Positions 8,243 through 14,402 of a stretch of 14,426 bases of DNA are shown here, one piece after another. A program made the translations under genes and the position numbers. The DNA is taken from assembly GCA_937974175.1 (NCBI GenBank), contig CALJIG010000119.1, positions 1 through 14,426 of the forward strand, given 5' to 3'. Source of the DNA: an uncultured Ignavibacteria bacterium (GTDB taxonomy: Bacteria; Bacteroidota; Ignavibacteria; Tepidaquicellales; Tepidaquicellaceae). The notes beneath the pieces are model-generated. The model did not search any database. It saw nothing but the letters and a program-made list of their open reading frames with translations, and was not told where the DNA came from. Numbering within the stretch: position 1 is the stretch's first letter; each line of letters opens with the position of its first letter.

Positions 8243-10012
8243 CTACTTTATTAAAACCATATTTTTTGTTTCTGAGTATTCTGAAGTAATCAGTTTATAA
8301 AAATAAACTCCTGACGGTAATTCCGATGCGTTAAAATTTATTTCATAGTACCCTGCCTGCTTTACTTCATTTATCAGCGAGCTTACTTCTTTCCCAAGAG
8401 AATCATAAATTCTTATGGAAGCGAAATCTTTTTTTGGCAGGGTAAATGATATTGTGGTTGCCGGGTTAAACGGATTTGGAAAATTTTGATTTAATTTATA
8501 TTCATTTGGCTGAACTGAATTATTGTTCGATACACCCACAAGATTGCTTTGTCCTTCAATTGCCTTATAAAATTTATTTACAACAACATTAGTGTAAACG
8601 CTTGTGCTTCCCGATTGCCATTCAATTTTTACCGAATCAATTACTGTTGCATTACCTAATCCGAAATGCTGTTCAAGATTTTGTGTGCAATAGCCTTCCT
8701 GTCCGCTGACAACTCTTGACTGCCAGACACTCTGCCCGTTGATAGTTGCTTTCACTCTTATTTTTGTTCCTATGGCCGAGCGGTTTGTTGTTACGCCCTG
8801 CAGCTTAAACTCTGCCCATTTATTGCCATTTGAGTTATCGTTTCTGAATAAGGCATTCAGCTCGTTTTCCTGGTATGTTTTTGCGCACATTATATCAAGG
8901 TCGCCGTCTCTGTCATAATCTCCCCATGCAAAGCCGTAAGTATATCCCCCGTCTGATGTTAAAGGACTTGCCGTGACTTTTTGAAAAGTAGCAGTGCCGC
9001 TTTCCATTTTCATATTTTTGTACAATTTATTATTCAATGATGAGCCTCCATAAGCCTGAGTAATAAACATATCTAAGTCTCCGTCATTATCAAAATCACC
9101 CCAGCCTGTAATAGCATGGTATCCATTTTCATTTACGATTGTATCATTAGTAACCGGTGTGAAAGACCAGTTACCGTTATTTTTATACAAAGCATTTTTA
9201 TGTTCAAAGTTTGCAAGAAATGCATCGAAGTCTCCGTCGTTATCATAGTCACCCCAGCTTGCGCTCCACCAGTTACCCTGAGTCTGAGTAAGCGGAGTCG
9301 TAGTTACTTTTACAAAAACCCCTGCGCCATCGTTTCTATAGAATGAGTTTATATTATTATTTTCATGGCAAACAAATAAATCAAGATCGCCGTCGTTATC
9401 AGCATCTATCCAGTTTGCTCCGCGTGAAGAATCTACTTCAGTCACGACTATACCGGTATCTATTTTTTGAAAATTAGCCGAACCTAAATTTTTATACAGG
9501 AAATTTTTAGAGGCAGCTGCGCTGTTTGTTACATACAGGTCGATCAAACCATCGTTATTATAATCTCCCCACGTGCATGTTTCTGAATAGGCCGCAACTG
9601 ATGATATAGGATTCGAGTTAAGGAACGTAAAATTTCCGCTGCCGTTATTCTGAAAAAGAAAATCTATCTGATTCCACCATGTAGCTACACACAGATCAAC
9701 AAAGCCGTCATTATTAAAATCGCCCCAGCTGCTTCCGTCTGCTTTCATACTTGCAGTAGATATAGGTCCGGTTGTAATTTTAGTAAATACACCGTTGCCG
9801 TCATTGTGATAAAGATAAGGTGTTGCTCCGGCTGAAGGACCGCGTGAAACGAATAAATCAAGCAAGCCGTCGTTATCGTAATCGACCCAGTTAACACTGC
9901 GTGAAGCTCCTCCATCGAGGGAAGGTGCTGCTGAAGTCATTTTGGTAAATGACTGAGAGTAAACATCTGAGAGAAGAAGTACAGAAAAAAGTAAAATTGT
10001 TATAGTTTTCAT
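8243..10012 (-). CDS. T9SS-exported seven-repeat FG-GAP/VCBS protein with ASPIC/UnbV domain
   Basis: A secreted or cell-surface protein of 589 residues. The start is placed at the ATG at 10012 because it gives a clean signal peptide (MKTITILLFSVLLLSDVYSQ). An upstream ATG at 10054 would add 14 residues that spoil it. Seven calcium-loop motifs of the form DxDxDGxxD begin near residues 44, 98, 150, 203, 255, 306 and 365, spaced about 51-59 residues, as in a seven-bladed integrin-like beta-propeller. An ASPIC/UnbV domain follows at about 410-487 (NRSAIGTKIRVKA ... HFGLG). Residues 507-589 form a T9SS type A sorting domain (NFPNPFNPATTISF ... SGVYFYKL), which directs transport across the outer membrane and surface attachment or release. 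The likely role is adhesion or glycan binding, but no ligand can be named. It converges with the histidine kinase gene. Confidence 0.93.
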   Translation of the reverse strand: MKTITILLFSVLLLSDVYSQSFTKMTSAAPSLDGGASRSVNWVDYDNDGLLDLFVSRGPSAGATPYLYHNDGNGVFTKITTGPISTASMKADGSSWGDFNNDGFVDLCVATWWNQIDFLFQNNGSGNFTFLNSNPISSVAAYSETCTWGDYNNDGLIDLYVTNSAAASKNFLYKNLGSANFQKIDTGIVVTEVDSSRGANWIDADNDGDLDLFVCHENNNINSFYRNDGAGVFVKVTTTPLTQTQGNWWSASWGDYDNDGDFDAFLANFEHKNALYKNNGNWSFTPVTNDTIVNENGYHAITGWGDFDNDGDLDMFITQAYGGSSLNNKLYKNMKMESGTATFQKVTASPLTSDGGYTYGFAWGDYDRDGDLDIMCAKTYQENELNALFRNDNSNGNKWAEFKLQGVTTNRSAIGTKIRVKATINGQSVWQSRVVSGQEGYCTQNLEQHFGLGNATVIDSVKIEWQSGSTSVYTNVVVNKFYKAIEGQSNLVGVSNNNSVQPNEYKLNQNFPNPFNPATTISFTLPKKDFASIRIYDSLGKEVSSLINEVKQAGYYEINFNASELPSGVYFYKLITSEYSETKNMVLIK

Positions 10013-10169
10013 TGAAATATTTTTGTCAGGAAAGCTAAAAATTCTGCTGCACAATTTTAACTACTTTTTTGCAGTAATTCATTGGTTTCTAATTTAGAAT
10101 ATTACTGTTATTTTGGATAAATTACACAGCTAATTTTTCACTGTTTAAATTAATAATCCATAGTTTTCT
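10013..10169. other. Divergent intergenic region
   Basis: This 157-base AT-rich stretch lies between the divergent starts of the propeller gene (-) and the helical-protein gene (+), so both promoters should lie here. I looked on both strands for TTG, 19-21 bases, TAnnTTTG. I found only partial matches: TATTTTG near 10109 on the + strand lies 24 bases from the nearest upstream TTG, and the - strand reading TAAAATTG has no TTG at the right distance. No ORF, RNA gene or clear inverted repeat is visible. Confidence 0.5.
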
Positions 10170-11657
10170 ATGAAAGCATCACAAAATCTGTTTTATCTGA
10201 TAAATTCACTTACGAAAGCTGAGAAACGATACTTTTCACTGAACGTTTTACAGAATTCAAAAGATAAGAATTTCACTAAACTTTTTAATGAGATAGAACT
10301 GCAGACAAGAGCAGGAAGTTATGATGAAGAAGTCATCAAAGCGAAATTTAAGAACGAAAAATTTATAAGGCAGCTTACTTTTACAAAAAACTATCTGTAT
10401 AATCTGATAATAAAATCTCTTATTAATTTTTATTCAGGTGATAGTGTTGAGGCAAGGATTTATAATCTTATAATTTCAGCAAAAATACTTTTCAAAAAAT
10501 CTTTATACGATGATTATTTCCGAAATCTAGAGATAGCAAAATCGCTGGCTGAAAGAACAGAAAGATTTGGTATTCTGCTTGATATTATAAAAATTCAGAT
10601 GCGGTTAATCAGATTAAAGGACAGAAAAAAATATAGAGGGAGAAATTTATTTGAAGAAGAGAAAAGCATAATAAATAAAATAGAAAATATTACATCGTAT
10701 TCGAAATTGCTAAACGCATTTTACAGTCTAACTAAAATTCCTGATTATGCGAGGAGCAAAATATTGTATAAAGAGGCAATTGGGATTTTTGAAAATCCCC
10801 TCTTGAACTCTGACAAAAATGCGCTTTCTGCAACTGCAAAAGATAAATATTATCAGCTTCTCATTTACAAGAATGTATTTCTTGAAAACAAAAAGGAACT
10901 CTTCGCTATAGCAGTAAAGAGGTATGAATTATTTCAGAAAAACAAAATAATTTTTCTGGCAGATGCAGAGAATAAGGAAATGCAGTTTCTGTATGAAGCA
11001 TTACTGTATGCTATAATCAACAATAAAAATAATTATTATAATATCGGATTAAAATTGTATCAAGCAAAATTTATAAAGAAAGAAGTGAACGAGACCAATT
11101 TGTCGGAAGAATCACTCAATTATTATTTTCTTCAAATGTACTATTATTATAATAGAAATAATCTAACAGAGGCTCTTAGATATGCTGATATTATCTACAA
11201 AGATATGCGAGCTAATGAAGCTATTCAAAACAAAGATGAACTTCTTTCATTTTATTTTATATATGCAAAAATTTTGTATGAAAATAAAAATCATCTCTCA
11301 GCTCTTAACGTAACAGATACTATAATAAAGCATCAGTACAAAGATTTACGGTATGATATTCTTTCTTATTCATATTTTCTTGAGATATTTATTCATTATG
11401 AGCTAAAGAATTACCAGCTTGTTAAAAGTTATATCCTGGCATTAACCAGAAAACTCTCGCATCACAAAGAAAAAGACCTGAGCGAAAAAGTTATATTGAA
11501 GTTTTTTCATGAACTCTGCTCTGAAAATAAGCTTGATGAAAAGTATGTATTAAAAAAGTACTATAAAAAATTTCAAATTCTTAAAAAGAGTAAGTATGAA
11601 AGAGCTTTATTTAATGACCTTCCTATCGATAAATGGATATCAAAAAAAATCTTTTAA
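10170..11657 (+). CDS. Hypothetical all-helical (TPR-like solenoid) protein
   Basis: A 495-residue protein without signal peptide or membrane segment, so probably cytosolic. It is rich in Lys, Tyr, Asn and Leu and reads as helix-turn-helix pairs throughout, for example LNYYFLQMYYYYNRNNLTEA, as in a degenerate TPR solenoid. The N-terminal motif LINSLTKAEKRYFSL (10-24) resembles the opening of a large, uncharacterised Bacteroidota/Ignavibacteria family that I recall only as hypothetical proteins. No catalytic motif was found. The ATG at 10170 directly precedes this motif, supporting the start. It is divergent from the propeller gene and has no tight partner downstream, since the next gene has its own promoter at 11665. 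The function is unknown; scaffolding or protein binding is a guess from the fold. Confidence 0.8.
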   Translation: MKASQNLFYLINSLTKAEKRYFSLNVLQNSKDKNFTKLFNEIELQTRAGSYDEEVIKAKFKNEKFIRQLTFTKNYLYNLIIKSLINFYSGDSVEARIYNLIISAKILFKKSLYDDYFRNLEIAKSLAERTERFGILLDIIKIQMRLIRLKDRKKYRGRNLFEEEKSIINKIENITSYSKLLNAFYSLTKIPDYARSKILYKEAIGIFENPLLNSDKNALSATAKDKYYQLLIYKNVFLENKKELFAIAVKRYELFQKNKIIFLADAENKEMQFLYEALLYAIINNKNNYYNIGLKLYQAKFIKKEVNETNLSEESLNYYFLQMYYYYNRNNLTEALRYADIIYKDMRANEAIQNKDELLSFYFIYAKILYENKNHLSALNVTDTIIKHQYKDLRYDILSYSYFLEIFIHYELKNYQLVKSYILALTRKLSHHKEKDLSEKVILKFFHELCSENKLDEKYVLKKYYKKFQILKKSKYERALFNDLPIDKWISKKIF

Positions 11658-11664
11658 AATGCTC

Positions 11665-11695
11665 TTGACAAATAAAATAATTCTTCATATGTTTG
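11665..11695 (+). promoter_or_regulatory. Bacteroidota-type promoter (TTG-N20-TATGTTTG)
   Basis: TTGACA at 11665-11670 provides the -33 TTG. TATGTTTG at 11688-11695 matches the Bacteroidota -7 consensus TAnnTTTG at all fixed positions, with exactly 20 bases after the TTG. The start site should fall near 11700-11704, giving a leader of about 70 bases before the 34-codon gene at 11773. It begins 7 bases after the stop of the helical-protein gene. It is the best promoter match I saw in the window. Confidence 0.65.
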
Positions 11696-11715
11696 TTGTA
11701 GTTTGAGCTACGACA
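11694..11715. promoter_or_regulatory. Inverted repeat over predicted start site, candidate operator
   Basis: TGTTGTAG (11694-11701) and CTACGACA (11708-11715) are inverted copies, 7 of 8 matching, around a 6-base spacer. A further 3 matching pairs lie outside one mismatch. The left arm overlaps the end of the -7 element and the right arm lies just past the predicted start. That is a repressor-type operator position. The left arm would be mostly absent from the RNA, so an RNA hairpin is less likely. No regulator is identified. Confidence 0.4.
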
Positions 11716-11772
11716 TACAAACTAAACTTTAAAACGTTAATTCACCAATTTTAACACAACAAAAACTAAAAA

Positions 11773-11877
11773 ATGAAAGCTCTCAAGCAAACCAAAAAAG
11801 ATAGTTTTGAATACGGTTCTATCTTATTAGTAATAACTCTTTTAACAGTTTTAGTAGTAGGCTTTATCGCAAAATAA
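11773..11877 (+). CDS. 34-residue single-span membrane peptide
   Basis: A short ORF from ATG at 11773 to TAA at 11875. It encodes a basic head (MKALKQTKKDSFEYGS) and one hydrophobic segment of about 17-18 residues (ILLVITLLTVLVVGF), then IAK. The positive N-terminus suggests N-in topology by the positive-inside rule. Support for a real gene comes from its position: the window's best promoter lies upstream at a sensible distance, a long stem-loop follows 16 bases after the stop, and its leader ends in ACTAAAAAA, like that of the next gene. There is no Shine-Dalgarno sequence, as is common in this group. It does not match a small peptide I recognise, such as a CydX- or CcoQ-like oxidase subunit. 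The function is unknown; small accessory subunit or membrane regulator are possibilities only. Confidence 0.6.
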   Translation: MKALKQTKKDSFEYGSILLVITLLTVLVVGFIAK

Positions 11878-11892
11878 AATTTTCGGGGACGA

Positions 11893-11932
11893 GGATATAC
11901 CGATTGCAGGGTTTTTTGTAGTTGGTATATCC
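11893..11932 (+). terminator. Long stem-loop after the micropeptide gene; terminator or attenuator
   Basis: GGATATACC (11893-11901) and GGTATATCC (11924-11932) are perfect inverted copies. In RNA the stem extends inward 7 more pairs, including three G.U pairs, to 11908/11917 without mismatch, leaving an 8-base GGG-U5 loop. The G.U pairs would be A.C mismatches on the other strand, so the structure suits + strand RNA. The following ATTTTATTT is U-rich but interrupted, so termination may be partial, with read-through to the gene at 11977. Confidence 0.55.
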
Positions 11933-11976
11933 ATTTTATTTCCAAAAAAAGTAATTAACCATAACTAAAAAAATAT

Positions 11977-12783
11977 ATGAAAAAAATCTTATTCACCTTT
12001 ATTTGTATTGTATTTGTCTCATCACTTTATGTTTCTTTATCCGCTTTTTCAACCGGGATAACCGGTGTTACAAAAAAGAATGGTGATGGCTGTACTTGCC
12101 ACAATCCATCACCTTCTGTAGGTGTTACACCTCAGATTTTAGGACCCTCAACTGTAAAAGCAGGAGACACTGCAACATACAGACTTAAAATAAAAGGCGG
12201 ACCTTTGGCTGCTGCAGGAACCAATATAGCAGTACAAACCGGTGTATTGTTAACAGGGGGAACAGGGTTACAAAAAATTTCCGGCGAGCTGACACATACA
12301 ACTCCGAAATTACCTTCAGGCGATTCTGTTGTATTCACATTCAGATATATTGCACCGAATACACCAAATACAAAAGATTCAATTTTTGCAAATGGAAATT
12401 CCGTTAACTTAAGCGGCAACAATTCAGGTGATTCATGGAATTTTGCTACCAATTTTGTAATTACTGTTACACCACCAACAAGTATTCAACAAACTTCATC
12501 AGTTGTTGAAGGATTCACTCTGGCACAGAACTATCCGAATCCGTTTAACCCAAGCACAAAAATTAATTTCAGCATTCCGAAATCAGGATATGTATCGTTA
12601 AAAGTTTACGATATCCTCGGAAACGAAGTGAGTAATTTAGTCAGTCAGGATTTAACAACGGGTTCATATACAGTAGACTTTAACGCAGCTGAAAACGGCA
12701 ATGCTCTTTCAAGCGGAGTTTACTTCTATAGATTATCAACTTCAGGATTCAGTGAAGTTAAAAAAATGTACTTAGTAAAATAA
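11977..12783 (+). CDS. Secreted CxCH protein with T9SS type A sorting domain (choice-of-anchor V/Reeler-like)
   Basis: A 268-residue exported protein. The signal peptide covers about residues 1-23 (MKKILFTFIC ... LSAFS). A short CTCH motif (39-42) in NGDGCTCHNPSP is followed by a beta-rich domain (50-165) whose start, GPSTVKAGDTATYRLKIKGG, resembles the Reeler-like 'choice-of-anchor V' proteins of Bacteroidota. Those often carry a Cys-His motif at the same place. CTCH has one residue between the cysteines, so it is not a canonical CxxCH haem c site; a disulfide or metal site is possible. Residues 178-268 are a T9SS sorting domain (NYPNPFNPSTKINFSI ... SGVYFYRLS), so the protein crosses the outer membrane. 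It lies 99 bases after the micropeptide gene with no promoter of its own that I can see, and ends in a strong terminator. Confidence 0.85.
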   Translation: MKKILFTFICIVFVSSLYVSLSAFSTGITGVTKKNGDGCTCHNPSPSVGVTPQILGPSTVKAGDTATYRLKIKGGPLAAAGTNIAVQTGVLLTGGTGLQKISGELTHTTPKLPSGDSVVFTFRYIAPNTPNTKDSIFANGNSVNLSGNNSGDSWNFATNFVITVTPPTSIQQTSSVVEGFTLAQNYPNPFNPSTKINFSIPKSGYVSLKVYDILGNEVSNLVSQDLTTGSYTVDFNAAENGNALSSGVYFYRLSTSGFSEVKKMYLVK

Positions 12784-12805
12784 TCACTCTGTCATTTTTC
12801 CTTTT

Positions 12806-12843
12806 AAAAGAACGGAACACTTGTTGTTCCGTTCTTTTTTTTT
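12806..12843 (+). terminator. Strong intrinsic terminator
   Basis: A perfect 14-pair stem (AAAAGAACGGAACA at 12806-12819 with TGTTCCGTTCTTTT at 12825-12838) has a 5-base loop and continues into an unbroken T run to 12843. It lies 22 bases after the secreted-protein stop and insulates the tRNA and clpX from upstream transcription. Confidence 0.92.
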
Positions 12844-12872
12844 AAAAATTTGAATTAAGAATTCCAAATAGA

Positions 12873-12903
12873 TTGTAATTACATTACAGTTTTTTTATTT
12901 TAA
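12873..12903 (+). promoter_or_regulatory. Possible promoter for tRNA-Leu
   Basis: TTG at 12873-12875 is followed, 20 bases later, by TATTTTAA (12896-12903). This matches TAnnTTTG only in its first part. The predicted start near 12910 would be about 10 bases before the tRNA, which fits. A promoter is required here because a strong terminator ends at 12843. Palindromic TGTAATTACA overlaps the TTG element. Confidence 0.35.
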
Positions 12904-12919
12904 TTAAATTTTTCCTAAG

Positions 12920-13001
12920 GCGCGATTGGCGGAACTGGCAGACGCACTAGACTTAGGATCTAGCGGGGTGACCCGTGGGGGTTCGACTCCCTCATCGCGC
13001 A
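12920..13001 (+). tRNA. trnL: tRNA-Leu (anticodon UAG)
   Basis: All arms can be folded by hand. The acceptor GCGCGAT (12920-12926) pairs with ATCGCGC (12994-13000), with discriminator A at 13001. The anticodon stem CTAGA/TCTAG (12947-12951 and 12959-12963) encloses loop CTTAGGA with anticodon TAG at 12954-12956, reading CUN leucine codons. A long GC-rich variable arm (12964-12976) makes it type II, as expected for Leu. The T arm is GGGGG-TTCGACT-CCCTC. The bases after the discriminator are CTA, so CCA is not encoded and must be added enzymatically. Confidence 0.97.
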
Positions 13002-13010
13002 CTAACCTGG

Positions 13011-13042
13011 TTGTAATTATCTTCATCTTCATTCAATTACAA
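13011..13042. promoter_or_regulatory. Inverted repeat in clpX leader
   Basis: TTGTAATT (13011-13018) and AATTACAA (13035-13042) are perfect inverted 8-base arms around a 16-base pyrimidine-rich spacer. They lie between the tRNA end and the clpX start. The same TGTAATT half-site occurs upstream of the tRNA at 12874. It may be a protein-binding site or a weak RNA hairpin; the AT-rich background makes chance possible. Confidence 0.3.
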
Positions 13043-13056
13043 TTTAAACGATATTA

Positions 13057-14349
13057 ATGTCAAACCGAAAATCTACACTCCATGCACAAGTAAGATGTTC
13101 TTTCTGCGGCAGACCTGCGAGTAAAGTTTCTAACATGATAAAAGGCGGTCCGGTTGACGGAGCGCTTAAAGAAGTTTATATCTGCGATATCTGCGTTAGC
13201 AGCGCTATGCAGATTATCAAACACAACAATTTTTCTACAACAGGCTTAAGCACAAAAAATGTACGCAACCGCGCATCGCTTACTCCTGTAATGATTAAGA
13301 AGTTTTTAGATGAATACGTAATCGGACAGGATAGAGCAAAAAAGGCTTTAGCCGTTGCTGTATACAATCATTATAAAAGAATGGACTCGCTCGATTTCAA
13401 TTACCTCGACGGAGTTGAAATTGAAAAGAGCAATATTTTATTAATAGGACCTACAGGGACAGGTAAAACTTTCTTAGCGCAATCTTTAGCAAGATTGTTG
13501 GACGTTCCATTTGCAATAGCTGATGCTACAACTTTAACTGAAGCCGGTTATGTAGGTGATGACGTTGAATCAATACTTGTTCACTTATTGCAAAATGCAG
13601 GATTCGATTTAAGCAAAGCTGAAAAAGGAATTATCTACTTAGATGAAATTGATAAAATTGCCCGTAAAGGTGACAGCACTTCGATAACACGCGATGTATC
13701 AGGCGAAGGTGTTCAGCAGGCATTGTTAAAATTGCTTGAAGGCACGGTTGCAGGTGTTCCTCCAAAAGGCGGAAGAAAACATCCTGAGCAGTCACTCATT
13801 AATGTTAATACAAAAAATATTTTATTTATATGCGGCGGCGCTTTTGACGGCTTGGAAAAAATCGTTGAAAGAAGAGTTGCAAGCAGCTCTATGGGATTCG
13901 GCGCAGAAGTATATTCAAAGAACGACATTGAAAGAGATGATATGCTGGCATTAACTGAGCCTGATGATTTAGTAAAATTCGGATTGATTCCGGAATTTGT
14001 AGGAAGACTTCCTGTACTTACATCATTGATGTCTCTTGATATAAAAGCATTATTCTCAATCCTTACTGAACCAAAGAATGCTATAATAAAACAGTATCAG
14101 AAATTATTCAGAATGGAAGGCGTTGAGCTTGAGTTCCACGAAGATGCTTTAAAAGAAATTGCAAAGATTGCTATCTTGAGAGGTACAGGAGCAAGAGCAT
14201 TACGCTCTATAGTTGAAAATATAATGATGGATATTATGTATAAGCTCCCCAGCAAAGAAAATGTTACGAATTGTATAATTACGAAGGAAGTTGTGGTAGA
14301 AGGCAAGGAGCCGATTTACATGAATGCAAATAAAAAATTATTTGCGTAA
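13057..14349 (+). CDS. clpX: ClpX, ATPase/unfoldase subunit of ClpXP protease
   Basis: The hexameric AAA+ unfoldase that recognises tagged proteins (including ssrA-tagged ones) and feeds them to ClpP in the cytosol. The 430 residues are normal for the family. The N-terminal zinc-binding domain has C14-xx-C17 and C43-xx-C46. The AAA+ core has Walker A GPTGTGKT (131-138), the pore-1 loop GYVG (164-167), Walker B with D196-E197, RKH pore residues (240-242), the ClpP-docking tripeptide MGF (279-281; IGF in E. coli), the arginine-finger region FVGRLP (314-319) and the sensor-2 GAR (378-380). Nothing essential is missing. Unlike many genomes, clpP is not immediately upstream; tRNA-Leu occupies that place. 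The start ATG at 13057 places the zinc domain at the expected distance. A terminator follows 26 bases after the stop. Confidence 0.98.
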   Translation: MSNRKSTLHAQVRCSFCGRPASKVSNMIKGGPVDGALKEVYICDICVSSAMQIIKHNNFSTTGLSTKNVRNRASLTPVMIKKFLDEYVIGQDRAKKALAVAVYNHYKRMDSLDFNYLDGVEIEKSNILLIGPTGTGKTFLAQSLARLLDVPFAIADATTLTEAGYVGDDVESILVHLLQNAGFDLSKAEKGIIYLDEIDKIARKGDSTSITRDVSGEGVQQALLKLLEGTVAGVPPKGGRKHPEQSLINVNTKNILFICGGAFDGLEKIVERRVASSSMGFGAEVYSKNDIERDDMLALTEPDDLVKFGLIPEFVGRLPVLTSLMSLDIKALFSILTEPKNAIIKQYQKLFRMEGVELEFHEDALKEIAKIAILRGTGARALRSIVENIMMDIMYKLPSKENVTNCIITKEVVVEGKEPIYMNANKKLFA

Positions 14350-14375
14350 ATTTTTTTAATATTTCTTATAATAGT

Positions 14376-14402
14376 AAAAAGGGAGAGGTACTCCCTTTTT
14401 TT
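14376..14402 (+). terminator. Intrinsic terminator of clpX
   Basis: AAAAAGGGAG (14376-14385) pairs perfectly with CTCCCTTTTT (14391-14400) around the 5-base loop AGGTA, and the T run continues to 14402. It lies 26 bases past the clpX stop, so clpX is the last gene of its transcript. Confidence 0.9.

Noticed and set aside
10013..10054. Upstream ATG at 10054 for the propeller protein
   Set aside because: The 14 added residues contain charged residues before the signal peptide. The ATG at 10012 gives a clean signal sequence.
11694..11715. Inverted repeat as terminator of the helical-protein gene
   Set aside because: It has no T run and overlaps the -7 promoter element, so an operator reading fits better.
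12091..12102. Cytochrome c haem-binding site
   Set aside because: The motif is CxCH, one residue short of CxxCH, and no other cytochrome features are visible.
12132..12452. A 106-codon open frame on the - strand inside the secreted-protein gene
   Set aside because: It lies wholly antisense to a gene with clear signal peptide and sorting domains, and its translation shows no recognisable motif.
12920..13056. tRNA-Leu as an integration site for a mobile element
   Set aside because: There is no repeat of the tRNA 3' end, no integrase and no foreign-looking genes nearby; clpX follows directly.
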